From Arthrobacter sp. Bi83 (GTDB taxonomy: Bacteria; Actinomycetota; Actinomycetes; Actinomycetales; Micrococcaceae): 64,000 nt of DNA. This document shows positions 24,250 to 32,994 of this stretch, piece by piece. Both the position numbers and the translations under genes were made by a program. Each line of letters opens with the position of its first letter. The first letter of the stretch is position 1. Under the pieces are notes generated by a model. The model saw nothing but the letters and a program-made list of their open reading frames with translations, did no database searches and was not told the DNA's origin. The stretch lies in NCBI RefSeq assembly GCF_918698095.1, contig NZ_CAKKLY010000006.1, forward strand, positions 60,024-124,023, read 5' to 3'.

Positions 24250-25962
24250 TTGTCCACCACTGCCACGCTGGCAACCCTGTCCGATTCCGACCGTCTGGCC
24301 GATCCGAACTGGTGGCGCCAAGCCTCCGTCTACCAGATCTACCCCCGAAGCTTCTCCGACTCGAACGGTGACGGCCTGGGCGACATCAAGGGCATCACGG
24401 CCAAGGTTCCGTACCTGAAATCACTGGGGATCGACGCCGTCTGGCTGAGCCCGTTCTACCCGTCGGCTCTCGCCGACGGCGGCTACGACGTCGACGATTA
24501 CCGCGACGTGGACCCGAAGCTGGGCACGCTGGCGGACTTCGACGAGATGGCCACCGCGCTGCACGCCGCGGGCATTAAGCTGATCGCCGACATCGTCCCG
24601 AACCACTCCTCGGACCGGCACGAGTGGTTCAAGGAAGCCCTCGCCTCCCCGAAGGGCTCGGCTGCCCGTGACCGCTACATCTTCCGCGACGGCAAGGGCC
24701 CCAACGGCGAGTTCGCGCCGTCGGACTGGGACTCAGTGTTCGGCGGACCGGCCTGGGAGCGTATCACCGAACCTGACGGCACACCCGGGCAGTGGTACAT
24801 GCACATCTTCGCCAAGGAGCAGCCGGACCTGAACTGGGCCAACCGGGAGGTCCGCGACGACTTCCTCAAGACCCTGCGTTTCTGGTCGGACCGCGGCGTG
24901 GATGGCTTCCGCGTCGATGTGGCGCATGCCCTGACCAAGGACCTCACCGAACCGCTGCTGTCCAAGCTGGAGCTGAGCGCGGCAAACACCGGCACCGATG
25001 GTTTCGCCGACGGCTCGCACCCGTTCTGGGACCGCGACGAAGTCCACGAGGTCTACGCCGAGTGGCGCGAGGTCTTCAACGAATACAACCCGCCGCGCAC
25101 CGCCGTTGCCGAGGCCTGGGTGCACGCCACCCGCCGTCCGCGCTACGCCAGCCCGGAGGGCCTGGGCCAGGCGTTCAACTTCGACCTGCTGCAGGCCGAC
25201 TTCGACGCCGAGGAATTCAAGGAGATCATCACCCGCAACCTGGCCGAGGCCGCCGCCACCGGTGCGTCCTCCACCTGGGTGTTCTCGAACCACGACGTCG
25301 TCCGGCACGCCACCCGCTACGGCCTGCCCAAGGGATCCAAGGGCAAGAAGCACGCCAAGGGCCAGGACGGCAAGGACTGGCTGCTGGCCGGCGGGCCCAA
25401 AGAGGAGCTGGATGTGGAGCTCGGTCGGCGCCGCGCCCGCGCCGCCACCCTGCTGATGCTCGCGGTGCCCGGCTCGGCTTACCTGTACCAGGGCGAGGAA
25501 CTCGGCCTCCAGGAAGTCGCCGACATCCCGGACGCAGAGCGCCAGGACCCCTCGTTCTTCCGCAACAAGGGCGTGGAGGTCGGCCGGGACGGCTGCCGTG
25601 TGCCGCTGCCGTGGTCCGTTGAGGGAACCTCGTTCGGATTCGGCGACGGCGGCGCCCACCTGCCGCAGCCGGACTGGTTCAGCAAGTACGCCGTCGAGGC
25701 GCAGGACGGCACCGAAGGCTCCACCCTTGAGCTTTACCGCAAGGCACTCAAGCTGCGCCGCGAACTGCAGGCCGAGGAAGAGCTCGAGTGGCTCGAAACC
25801 GGCAACCCGGAGGTCCTGCACTTCACCCGCCCCGGCGGCTGGCAGTCTGTGACCAACTTCGGGGACGAGGCTGTTGAGCTCCCCGCGGGCACGGTGCTGG
25901 TCAGCAGCGCCCCGCTAGAAGACGGCAAGCTGCCGGCCAACACCACGGCCTGGCTGCGCTGA
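24250..25962 (+). CDS. GH13 alpha-glucosidase (oligo-1,6-glucosidase type)
   Basis: A 570-residue cytosolic glycoside hydrolase. The TTG at 24250 is the likely start (AAAGGA 9 nt upstream). Conserved regions in order: WWRQASVYQIYPRSFSDSNGDG, IVPNHSSDRHEWF (region I), DGFRVDVAHA with the Asp nucleophile near 223 (region II), VAEAW with the acid/base Glu near 288 (region III) and FSNHDVVRH with the third Asp near 348 (region IV). It hydrolyses alpha-linked di- and oligosaccharides to glucose after import by the preceding transporter. Last gene of the operon, followed by a terminator. Confidence 0.9.
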   Translation: MSTTATLATLSDSDRLADPNWWRQASVYQIYPRSFSDSNGDGLGDIKGITAKVPYLKSLGIDAVWLSPFYPSALADGGYDVDDYRDVDPKLGTLADFDEMATALHAAGIKLIADIVPNHSSDRHEWFKEALASPKGSAARDRYIFRDGKGPNGEFAPSDWDSVFGGPAWERITEPDGTPGQWYMHIFAKEQPDLNWANREVRDDFLKTLRFWSDRGVDGFRVDVAHALTKDLTEPLLSKLELSAANTGTDGFADGSHPFWDRDEVHEVYAEWREVFNEYNPPRTAVAEAWVHATRRPRYASPEGLGQAFNFDLLQADFDAEEFKEIITRNLAEAAATGASSTWVFSNHDVVRHATRYGLPKGSKGKKHAKGQDGKDWLLAGGPKEELDVELGRRRARAATLLMLAVPGSAYLYQGEELGLQEVADIPDAERQDPSFFRNKGVEVGRDGCRVPLPWSVEGTSFGFGDGGAHLPQPDWFSKYAVEAQDGTEGSTLELYRKALKLRRELQAEEELEWLETGNPEVLHFTRPGGWQSVTNFGDEAVELPAGTVLVSSAPLEDGKLPANTTAWLR

Positions 25963-25993
25963 CGCCACAGCTGAGAACGGCTCAGTAACCCGT

Positions 25994-26037
25994 CCCGGTG
26001 GCGGTACCCGTTGGGGGTGCCGCCACCGGGGCTTTTT
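25994..26037 (+). terminator. Rho-independent terminator of the alpha-glucoside operon
   Basis: CCCGGTGGCGGTACCC pairs with GGGGTGCCGCCACCGGG around a GTTG loop (one bulge), followed by CTTTTT. It lies 32 bp after the GH13 stop. Confidence 0.95.
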
Positions 26038-26079
26038 AACGGACTGTGCCTCCGCTGGAGGAAGTGAAAGAGTGATGCA

Positions 26080-27042
26080 ATGACTGAAAATTCGATTCCG
26101 TCCGGCAGGCTCCTCTATGGCTGCATGGGCCTGGGAGGCAGCTGGTCAGATGACCCGCACACAACCACGGATGTGGAAACCGCCGCTGCCGCCATCGAGG
26201 CCGCGATGGACATCGGCGTCACGCTGTTCGACCATGCGGACATCTACCGCGGCGGCAAATCCGAGGCGGTGTTCGGCGAGGTCCTGGCCGCTTCGCCGGG
26301 CCTGCGTGACCGCATCCAGCTGCAGACCAAATGCGGCATCCGGCTCAACGAGCGGGGACTGGAGACCCACTACGACCTGAGCGGTGACGCCATCATCGAG
26401 CGGGTCAACGGCAGCCTCGAGCGCCTGCGCACGGACTACGTGGACGTCCTCCTGCTTCACCGCCCCGACCCCCTGGTGGACCCGGCGGAGGTGAGCGCCG
26501 CCGTCGGGAAGCTGATGGCCGAGGGCAAGGTGCGGGCGCTGGGCGTGTCCAACATGTCGGCTGCCCAGATCGAGTTCCTGCAGGACAGCCTCGAGACACC
26601 CGTGGTGGCCAACCAGCTGGAACTCAGCCTGCTCAAGCGGGACTGGCTGGAGAGCACGGTCCTCGTCAACCATCCGGAAGCCGGAAGCTACAGCTTCCCG
26701 CACGGGACGCTCGAATACTGCGCCAGGCACGGGATCACCCTGCAGGCCTACGGCGCCCTGGCGCGGGGACACTACACCGGCAATCCGCCCGAACGGGTCA
26801 CACCTGCCGAGTCCGCCACCGCCGAGCTGCTTTCGGACATGGCGCGGGAGAAGGGAACAACCCGGGAGGCCGTGCTGCTGGGCTGGCTCATGAAGCACCC
26901 GGCGGGGATCGCCCCGGTGATCGGGACGGCGAATGCGGACCGGATCCGGGCCTGTGCCGGAGCCGCCCGTATGGCCGAGACCATGACCCGGGCCGAGTGG
27001 TACCGGCTCTGGGTCACCGCCCGGGGGAGCAACATCCCTTAA
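26080..27042 (+). CDS. aldo/keto reductase
   Basis: A 320-residue (alpha/beta)8 NADPH-dependent oxidoreductase. Catalytic residues appear in order: Asp and Tyr in FDHADIYRGGKSE (about 48-60), Lys in LQTKCGIRL and His in LLLHRPDPLVDP. C-terminal PVIGTANADRI binds cofactor. It resembles the YdhF/AKR11-like group. GGAGGAAG precedes the ATG. It has its own transcription unit after the GH13 terminator, so a role in sugar use is not implied. Confidence 0.85.
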   Translation: MTENSIPSGRLLYGCMGLGGSWSDDPHTTTDVETAAAAIEAAMDIGVTLFDHADIYRGGKSEAVFGEVLAASPGLRDRIQLQTKCGIRLNERGLETHYDLSGDAIIERVNGSLERLRTDYVDVLLLHRPDPLVDPAEVSAAVGKLMAEGKVRALGVSNMSAAQIEFLQDSLETPVVANQLELSLLKRDWLESTVLVNHPEAGSYSFPHGTLEYCARHGITLQAYGALARGHYTGNPPERVTPAESATAELLSDMAREKGTTREAVLLGWLMKHPAGIAPVIGTANADRIRACAGAARMAETMTRAEWYRLWVTARGSNIP

Positions 27043-27051
27043 AGCCCAGCG

Positions 27052-27103
27052 AGCTCGCAGTTGGTGTCGTTTTGACGCCTCAAAACGACACCTTCTGCGA
27101 GCT
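27052..27103. repeat. 52-bp imperfect palindrome between convergent genes
   Basis: AGCTCGCAG (27052-27060) pairs with CTGCGAGCT (27095-27103), and GGTGTCGTTTTGA (27063-27075) pairs with TCAAAACGACACC (27080-27092). A TT/TT mismatch joins the two stems and CGCC is the loop. It lies between the convergent aldo/keto reductase and TauD genes and can terminate both; its AT-rich core differs from ordinary GC-rich terminators, suggesting a dispersed repeat. Confidence 0.7.
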
Positions 27104-27131
27104 AGATGGGGCAGGGCCCGACGGCGGGCCG

Positions 27132-28055
27132 CTAGTTCAGCGGGGCGACCTCCGAGTAGGTGGAGGAGTCGCCCTTGAGCGCCTGGCTCTGCGTGCCGTC
27201 CACGCTCACGGGAATGTCGCCGGCAATAGTCACGCGGTTGAGCTTGCGGGGCTGGCCGTCGTAGTTGTCCGGCGCGTAGTGCTGGGTGATCCGGTTGTCG
27301 AACAGCACCAGCTGGTTCGGCTCCCAGTTCACCCGCACTACGTTCTCGGGCCGGGTGACGTACGCCTGCAGCAGCCGGATGATGTCCTTGGACTCGGTGT
27401 TGGACAGGCCCACGATCCGCAGGCGCTGCGCGAAGCCCCCAATGAACAATCCGCGCTCGCCGGTCAGCGGGTGGACACGCACCACGGGGTGGGCAGTCTC
27501 GAACTTCAGCCGGGTGAACTCCTTGCGGCGCTGCTCAGCGTTCTGGTGCTCCAGGTTCTTGGGCACGGAGTAGTCGTAGTCATTGGTGTGGATGGCCCAC
27601 AGCGTGTCCGCAAAGTTCCGCAGCTCATCGGGCAGGTCCCGGTAGGCGGCCGCGGAGGAGGCAATGAGTGTCTCGCCGCCGTAGGCCGGCAGGTCGATGC
27701 TGCGCAGCGTGGACGCCTGCGGCGGATTGACCACGAACGTGACGTCGGTGTGCCAGTTGTTGGCGGAGCCGTTTTCACTGTCCACCGGCAGGACGTTTTC
27801 CTCGCCCTCCACGGAGGCAACCGTAGGGTGGGCCTTGGTGAGCGGTCCGAAATGGCTGGCGAACTTCACCTGGGCCTCGTCGGAGAGGATGTTGGCTTCC
27901 CGGAAGAGGAGCGCCTTGTGCTCATTCAGGGCCGCGCGGATCTGCGCCACTGTCTCGGCACTGAGGTCCCCGCTGAGGTCCAGTCCGCGGATCTCGGCGC
28001 CGATGCGGGAGCCCAGCTTGGCGAATTCGAGCTTGGTTTCGGTGATAACGGTCAT
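27132..28055 (-). CDS. TauD/TfdA-family alpha-ketoglutarate-dependent dioxygenase
   Basis: A 307-residue Fe(II)/2-oxoglutarate dioxygenase. Metal ligands are His102 and Asp104 in NNWHTDVTF and the distal His in RITQHYAPDNY (about 265); the Arg in RKLNRVTI binds 2-oxoglutarate. The family hydroxylates taurine, alkylsulfonates or aryloxyacetates, releasing sulfite or the phenol. It follows a sulfonate-type binding protein by 49 bp on the same strand, so an organosulfonate substrate is favoured. GGAAGAAC precedes the ATG. Confidence 0.9.
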   Translation of the reverse strand: MTVITETKLEFAKLGSRIGAEIRGLDLSGDLSAETVAQIRAALNEHKALLFREANILSDEAQVKFASHFGPLTKAHPTVASVEGEENVLPVDSENGSANNWHTDVTFVVNPPQASTLRSIDLPAYGGETLIASSAAAYRDLPDELRNFADTLWAIHTNDYDYSVPKNLEHQNAEQRRKEFTRLKFETAHPVVRVHPLTGERGLFIGGFAQRLRIVGLSNTESKDIIRLLQAYVTRPENVVRVNWEPNQLVLFDNRITQHYAPDNYDGQPRKLNRVTIAGDIPVSVDGTQSQALKGDSSTYSEVAPLN

Positions 28056-28104
28056 TGTTCTTCCTTACTGTCGTGTCGGTTGCGGTGGATGATCCTGCGG
28101 TGGA

Positions 28105-29124
28105 TTACTTGGCAATGAGGCCGTTGAACTCGTTGGTGTAGAGCTTCTTGGGATCAAGGTCGTCCTTGATGATCCCGACAGACTTCAGGTAGTCGTTCCA
28201 GCGGGTGAAGTCCTCGTCCTTGATTTCGCCCTTGGCGGGCACGCCCACGCTCTTCCAGTACTGCAGGGCGGCGGGGTTCTCATTCCGGCCGCGCTCCTTG
28301 ATGATCTTCGTAAAGCGCGCAATCACTTCCTCGCGGGGCGTGGTGCGTTCCCATTCGATCGCCTTCGCGACGCCCGTGGTGAACGTCCGGGTGGTGTTGG
28401 GGTTCTGGGCGATGAAATCCTCGCGCAGGACGTACGGGCCGCCGGCGAACGTGCCGAACAGCTGCGAATCACTGAAGACGGACCGCAGCCCGCCGTTCGC
28501 GATGGCCTTGTCCTGAAGGATGCTGCCCAGCGAGCCGGCGTCCACCTGGCCGCGGCGGATGGCTTCCTCGGTGTCGTTGGGCGGGACCACCACGAGCTGG
28601 ACCTGCTTGATCTCGTCAGCGGTAAGACCGTTCTTGCGGAGGTACGTGTTGATGACGGCTTCCGAGTGGGCGCCCAGGGTGTTCACAGCGATCTTCTTGC
28701 CGATGAAATCCCTGGCCGTCCGGATGGGGCTGTCCTCCTTGACGTAGAAGCCGTTGAAGGTCTTCTTGTCCTCGCCGTAGTAGTTGATGACTGCCTTGAC
28801 CGGCGCCCCGGCCTCGATCAGTTTCACTACGGCTCCGGCGAAGGCCCCGCCGAAGTCCGTCTGCCCGGTGGCTGCCGACTGGATGTCCTGCGGGCCGCTG
28901 ATGGTGTTGCCCACCCAGTTCAGCTTCACGTCGCCCAGGTAGCCGAGGTCTTCGGCGAGTTCGGGGAGGGTCACGGTGTTCGCCCACCCCTGGTAGCGGA
29001 GTTCCTTCACCTCGGTGGCTCCGGGTTCGCCCGTGCCGGCCACCGAGGGGCCGCCGCAGCCGGACACCGTCAGGGCGATGACGACGGCGGCCGCAGCACT
29101 CAGGATGGTCAGGTGTCGTTTCAT
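28105..29124 (-). CDS. ABC transporter substrate-binding lipoprotein (SsuA/TauA/NMT1-like)
   Basis: A 339-residue binding protein. Signal peptide with lipobox TVSGC (Cys23) anchors it to the membrane. LRYQGWANTVTLPELAEDLGYL, GNTISGPQDIQSAATGQTDFGG and NTLGAHSEAVINTYLRKNG are the aliphatic sulfonate/taurine-binding family hallmarks. ATG at 29124 has GAAGGA upstream. It is first in a two-gene operon with the TauD-like dioxygenase; no permease or ATPase gene is adjacent. Confidence 0.9.
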   Translation of the reverse strand: MKRHLTILSAAAAVVIALTVSGCGGPSVAGTGEPGATEVKELRYQGWANTVTLPELAEDLGYLGDVKLNWVGNTISGPQDIQSAATGQTDFGGAFAGAVVKLIEAGAPVKAVINYYGEDKKTFNGFYVKEDSPIRTARDFIGKKIAVNTLGAHSEAVINTYLRKNGLTADEIKQVQLVVVPPNDTEEAIRRGQVDAGSLGSILQDKAIANGGLRSVFSDSQLFGTFAGGPYVLREDFIAQNPNTTRTFTTGVAKAIEWERTTPREEVIARFTKIIKERGRNENPAALQYWKSVGVPAKGEIKDEDFTRWNDYLKSVGIIKDDLDPKKLYTNEFNGLIAK

Positions 29125-29494
29125 GTGAAGTTCCTTCAGTGGATTCATGCTTGTCGCGGGGTGAATGGTTCGGTGCGGAATGGTTCAGTGGGCGGGTCCG
29201 TGGCGGCTGGTTTTCCGACCGTCCCCTGCCCGCCGCAGCGGCCGATGGATCGATGTAAGCGCACTTCCGCGCCGCACGAAAGTGCCCGGTTCACGGCGGG
29301 AAACCCTTGGAAATCCGCGGAAATACGGCGAAACGAAAGGTCATGAGGCGCCCGGTTTCGTCAGGTGAAACCCTGTGACGGCCGGCATGCGGAGTTGCCC
29401 GCGGGACAATAGACTTCCGCTTTTGGTCGTATTGGTCGCCGCCGGGGACCGGTCATCTTCGCCTTACCGGGCGCGGGCCGGATACGGTAGAAGC
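29125..29494. other. Divergent intergenic region
   Basis: This 370-bp region lies between the sulfonate-binding-protein gene and the CitE-like gene. TACGGT at 29483-29488, 6 nt before the CitE-like ATG, is a likely leaderless -10. No clear promoter is visible for the minus-strand operon, and no operator palindrome was found. Confidence 0.5.
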
Positions 29495-30358
29495 ATGACG
29501 TCTTCTTCCACCGCCGAGATCACCCGGCACGAACGCAACATCCCTGCCGAAATCGCCCGTTCGTGGCTGCTGGTCAATGCAATGAAAACTGAACTCTTCG
29601 ACCAGTCGGCCGTGTCCCGTGCGGATTCCATCATTCTGGACATCGAAGATGCGGTGGACCCCTCGCAAAAGGATGCAGCCCGCGACAACGTGGTGAACTG
29701 GCTGACCGGCGGCGGCCAGGCCTGGGTCCGGATCAACGACGCCACCAGCCCGTTCTGGGCGGATGACCTCGCGGGCCTTCGCGGCACCCCGGGTCTCCTG
29801 GGCGTCATGCTGGCCAAGACTGAATCGGCGGACCAGGTCACGGAAAGCTTCCACCGGATGGACGGCAAGACGCCCGTGATCCCGCTTGTGGAGAGCGCGC
29901 TCGGCATCGAGGAAGCCAACCACATCGCCAAGGCCCAGGGCGCGTTCCGCCTCGCCTTCGGCTCCGGCGACTTCCGCCGTGACACCGGCATGGCCGCCAC
30001 CCCCGAAGCCATGGCCTACCCGCGCGCCAAGCTCGTGGTGGCCAGCCGCGTCGGCAACCTGCCCGGGCCCATCGACGGCCCGACGGTCGGCACCAACCAC
30101 CCGATCCTGCGCGAGCAGACCGGCATCACCGTGATGATGGGCATGACCGGAAAGCTCTGCCTCGCCATCGACCAGACCAGCGTCATCAACGAGGTCATCA
30201 GCCCCACGCCGTCGGACGTCGCCTGGGCCACGGACTTCATGGCCGACTTCGAAGCCAACGGCCGCGTGATCCGCGACGGGTCCGACCTGCCGCGCCTGGG
30301 CCGTGCCGAAAAGATCATGAAGCTCGCGGTAGCCTTCGGCGTGCAGCCGGCGCTGTAG
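29495..30358 (+). CDS. HpcH/HpaI aldolase/citrate lyase (CitE-like) family protein
   Basis: A 287-residue TIM-barrel lyase. LVNAMKTELFDQSAVSRADSIILDIEDAVDP contains the Mg-binding acidic pair; ARDNVVNWL, VWIN-like AWVRIND with the substrate Arg, VMLAKTESADQV and PLVESALGIEEA follow the CitE order. Stand-alone CitE-like proteins act on CoA esters such as malyl- or citramalyl-CoA. TACGGT sits 6 nt before the ATG. A terminator follows the gene. Confidence 0.85.
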   Translation: MTSSSTAEITRHERNIPAEIARSWLLVNAMKTELFDQSAVSRADSIILDIEDAVDPSQKDAARDNVVNWLTGGGQAWVRINDATSPFWADDLAGLRGTPGLLGVMLAKTESADQVTESFHRMDGKTPVIPLVESALGIEEANHIAKAQGAFRLAFGSGDFRRDTGMAATPEAMAYPRAKLVVASRVGNLPGPIDGPTVGTNHPILREQTGITVMMGMTGKLCLAIDQTSVINEVISPTPSDVAWATDFMADFEANGRVIRDGSDLPRLGRAEKIMKLAVAFGVQPAL

Positions 30359-30378
30359 CCCGCGCCAGCATTTCCAGG

Positions 30379-30422
30379 AGACCCCGTGACCGATACCCGC
30401 TATCTGGTGCACGGGGTCTTTT
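30379..30422 (+). terminator. Terminator after the CitE-like gene
   Basis: AGACCCCGTG (30379-30388) pairs with CACGGGGTCT (30410-30419) and runs into TTTT. Confidence 0.85.
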
Positions 30423-30552
30423 GGGAGGGGCCTCCGGCGGCTTTCGCCGGCACCCGCCCCGGTCTCCGGCTGTGCGGACGGTGGCAAACACTGCCTCGGT
30501 CATGCCAAGGTCTTTTCGCCCACTGATTGGGGGCACGGACTAGTAGACTGTC

Positions 30553-30780
30553 ATGGTGCTGAACGAATTCTGGGCCGTTGCGCCCACATCCTACAAGATT
30601 CTGGTTTTCAGCGCGATGGGCCTGATCGCCGCCGGAATAGTTCTCAACATTGCCGGCAACGCCGCCCACAATCAGGGCCTAATGGTCGCGTCGCTGCCAG
30701 TGATCGGCGTGGGCCTGCTCCTGCACGTCGTGGCGCTGGTGATCCGCGGCCAGCACGTCAGGAAGAGCTACAAGAGGTAG
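30553..30780 (+). CDS. small two-helix membrane protein
   Basis: A 75-residue protein with two transmembrane helices (about 17-36 and 45-63) and a basic end HVRKSYKR. It may belong to the DUF3188-like small membrane proteins, but this is only from general appearance. TAGACT at 30544 lies 3 nt before the ATG and 6 nt before GTG at 30556, so the leaderless pattern of this genome favours the GTG start. It overlaps the convergent SulP gene by 13 bp at the 3' end. Confidence 0.65.
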   Translation: MVLNEFWAVAPTSYKILVFSAMGLIAAGIVLNIAGNAAHNQGLMVASLPVIGVGLLLHVVALVIRGQHVRKSYKR

Positions 30781-32486
30781 CCTGCGTTCCTTCGGACATG
30801 GCTGCGCGCGTGCTCTATCGCCGCCGGCAGGTCGGTGAAGAGGTGCTTATGGTGGCGCAGGGACCGGATGACACCCACGTTCGTGACCAGCGCCAGGTGC
30901 TCCGGCCGTACGCCCTTCAGTAGCACGGTGATGCCGCGCAGCTCCAGGGCAGCGATGACCTCCACCAGTGCGTGGGCTCCCGTGGCGTCCAGCAGCCGCA
31001 CCTGAGACAGGCGGATGACCGCCACCTGGATGTCCTTCACTTGGCTGATCTCCTGCAGGATGCGTTCAGCCGCGCCGAAGAACATCGCGCCTTCGAGCCT
31101 AAAGATGGCAATGTGGTCGTCGCCCTCGACCGGCTTCTCTGCAATCTGCTCGCGCCGTACCCCGCTGAGCGAAGCAAACTTCCGCAGCGTCAGCAGTGCA
31201 GCGGCCGCCAGCCCGATCTGGATGGCAACAATCAGGTCAAAGGCCACCGTGATGACCGCCGTCAGGACAAAGACGGCGGCGTCCGCGCGGGTGGATCGAA
31301 GGATGGCGTTGACAGTGCGGGTTGAGACCATCCGTGTGGCTGTCACCATCAGAATCCCGCCCAGCACCGCCAGCGGAATTCTGCCCACCAGCCTTGCCGC
31401 GAGGTAGATGATGGCAAGCAGCACCAAGGCATGGACGATGGCCGACACCCGGGTTCTGGCGCCGGAGCGAACGTTGACGGCCGTCCTGGCGATGGCGCCG
31501 GTGGCCGGCATGCCGCCGAACAGCCCGGCCGCGATGGAAGCCAGCCCCTGCCCGGTGAGTTCGCGGTCCGGGCTGTAGGGGCCGCCCGGCCTGCTGTCCG
31601 GTCCGGTCATGCCGGACGCGACGCGTGCTGACAGCAGGGACTCGATCGCCGCCAGCGAGGCGATGGCTACGGCAGGCATCAGCAGCCCGCTGAGGGCGCC
31701 CAGTTCAAGAGACGGCAGGCGGGGCGCCGGCAGGGAATGGGGGAGGGTCCCGATGCGGGGGATGTCCAGGCGTAGCAGTTCCGCCGCTACAGTCACCAGC
31801 AGCACTGCGATCAGGCTTGCGGGAAGGGACTTGTGAAGCTTGGATGCCACCAGCATAACGGTGGCCACGGCTGCGACCACTGCCAAAGTCTGGAGGACCA
31901 TCGGTGACCTGGCTCCCGCGGCTGCCTCGACTGCTGCCAGAAGCGTGTTGTGTCCGGGAAGCCCTGCTGTGCCGGTGGCCAGCGGCACCTGCTGGAGGAA
32001 AATGATGGCTGCGATGCCCAGCGTAAAGCCCTCCACCACGGGCCAGGGGATGAACGCAACGGCCCGCCCCAGGCCGCTGATCCCCAGTGCACAGACCATC
32101 AAACCGGCCAGCAGAGTCACGAGTGCGACGCTGCCGGGCCCGTGGGCGGCCACCACAGGGGCCAAGACCACCACCATGGCGCCAGTGGGGCCGGACACCT
32201 GCACATTGGATCCGCCCATGATTGCCGCCACCAAGCCCGCCACCACGGCCGTAATCAGTCCTGCCTCGGCACCCACGCCTGAACTGACGCCAAAGGCTAG
32301 AGCCAGCGGAAGGGCCACGATGCCTACGGTGATGCCGGCAAGAAGATCCGTCCGCCAGGAGGAGCGCAGACCGTCATAGTCGCGCCCAGACGGAAGAAAC
32401 TTCCAGAGCGCCGATTTCAGCCCGGGCGTCCGCAGCTGCGCCTTGTCTGGCCGTTCCATGCCTGCCGTTTCCGAGCCGGCGCTCAT
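30768..32486 (-). CDS. SulP-family inorganic anion transporter with STAS domain
   Basis: A 572-residue transporter. The membrane part (about 35-430) starts with WRTDLLAGITVGIVALPLALAFGVSSG, the SulP signature, and has GGSNVQVSGPTGAMVVVLAPV. The C-terminal STAS domain (about 455-560) carries VIRLSQVRLLDATGAHALVEV. Substrates of the family are sulfate, bicarbonate or molybdate. The ATG overlaps the stop of the upstream ArsR gene (ATGA), so it is the second gene of a regulator-transporter operon. Confidence 0.9.
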   Translation of the reverse strand: MSAGSETAGMERPDKAQLRTPGLKSALWKFLPSGRDYDGLRSSWRTDLLAGITVGIVALPLALAFGVSSGVGAEAGLITAVVAGLVAAIMGGSNVQVSGPTGAMVVVLAPVVAAHGPGSVALVTLLAGLMVCALGISGLGRAVAFIPWPVVEGFTLGIAAIIFLQQVPLATGTAGLPGHNTLLAAVEAAAGARSPMVLQTLAVVAAVATVMLVASKLHKSLPASLIAVLLVTVAAELLRLDIPRIGTLPHSLPAPRLPSLELGALSGLLMPAVAIASLAAIESLLSARVASGMTGPDSRPGGPYSPDRELTGQGLASIAAGLFGGMPATGAIARTAVNVRSGARTRVSAIVHALVLLAIIYLAARLVGRIPLAVLGGILMVTATRMVSTRTVNAILRSTRADAAVFVLTAVITVAFDLIVAIQIGLAAAALLTLRKFASLSGVRREQIAEKPVEGDDHIAIFRLEGAMFFGAAERILQEISQVKDIQVAVIRLSQVRLLDATGAHALVEVIAALELRGITVLLKGVRPEHLALVTNVGVIRSLRHHKHLFTDLPAAIEHARSHVRRNAGYLL

Positions 32487-32875
32487 GCCGAGGGGCCGGC
32501 GGGGTATCCGCTGGGCAGGTGCGTGCTGGGCAAATCCTGCGCAAGCCGGAGCTGCTCGTTCGAATCCGCCAGTGTGTCCAGCAGGAATGCCCGGGCAATG
32601 GCCAGGAGCTCGGCGATCTTGGGGTGCGCGATGCGGTACGTCACCACGTTCGCTGAGCGGACGGACGTGACCACCTTGTGCCGGCGCAGTGTTGCCAGGT
32701 GCTGGGACAGATGCGAGGCTTCCAGGCCTGTTTCGGACAGGAGGAAGCTCACCGGGGCGGCGGTGTCCGGGGCGGCCGCCAGCAGCTCGAGGATCCGGAT
32801 CCGCGCCGGATGCGCAAGCGCCTTGAAGAGGTTCGCCTTGATTTCGTACAAGGGTGCCTGGGCTGCGGAAATCAT
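32483..32875 (-). CDS. ArsR-family winged-helix regulator
   Basis: A 130-residue ArsR/SmtB-type repressor with IKANLFKALAHPARIRILELL (about 12-32) and the recognition helix SHLSQHLATLRRHKVV. No Cys is present at all, so the classical arsenic or metal sensing motif (ELCVCDL) is absent; the signal is something else, possibly an anion, redox state or no ligand. It precedes the SulP transporter with a 4-nt overlap. A 16-bp perfect palindrome 50 bp upstream is the likely operator. Confidence 0.9.
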   Translation of the reverse strand: MISAAQAPLYEIKANLFKALAHPARIRILELLAAAPDTAAPVSFLLSETGLEASHLSQHLATLRRHKVVTSVRSANVVTYRIAHPKIAELLAIARAFLLDTLADSNEQLRLAQDLPSTHLPSGYPAGPSA

Positions 32876-32924
32876 CGTGACCTGCCGTTCCTGTTCAGAC
32901 CGGCCCGTGGCCCGAATTGATGGA

Positions 32925-32940
32925 ATGATGAATTCATCAT
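32925..32940. promoter_or_regulatory. ArsR operator: 16-bp perfect palindrome
   Basis: ATGATGAATTCATCAT at 32925-32940 is its own reverse complement. It lies 50 bp upstream of the ArsR start and 55 bp before the divergent HadA-like gene, so it may control both. AT-rich palindromes of this size are usual ArsR sites. Confidence 0.7.
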
Positions 32941-32994
32941 ATCACCCGGCGGGTAACAGCCGGCTGTGGAGGGGGAAACGATAGGCTTGAGGGC

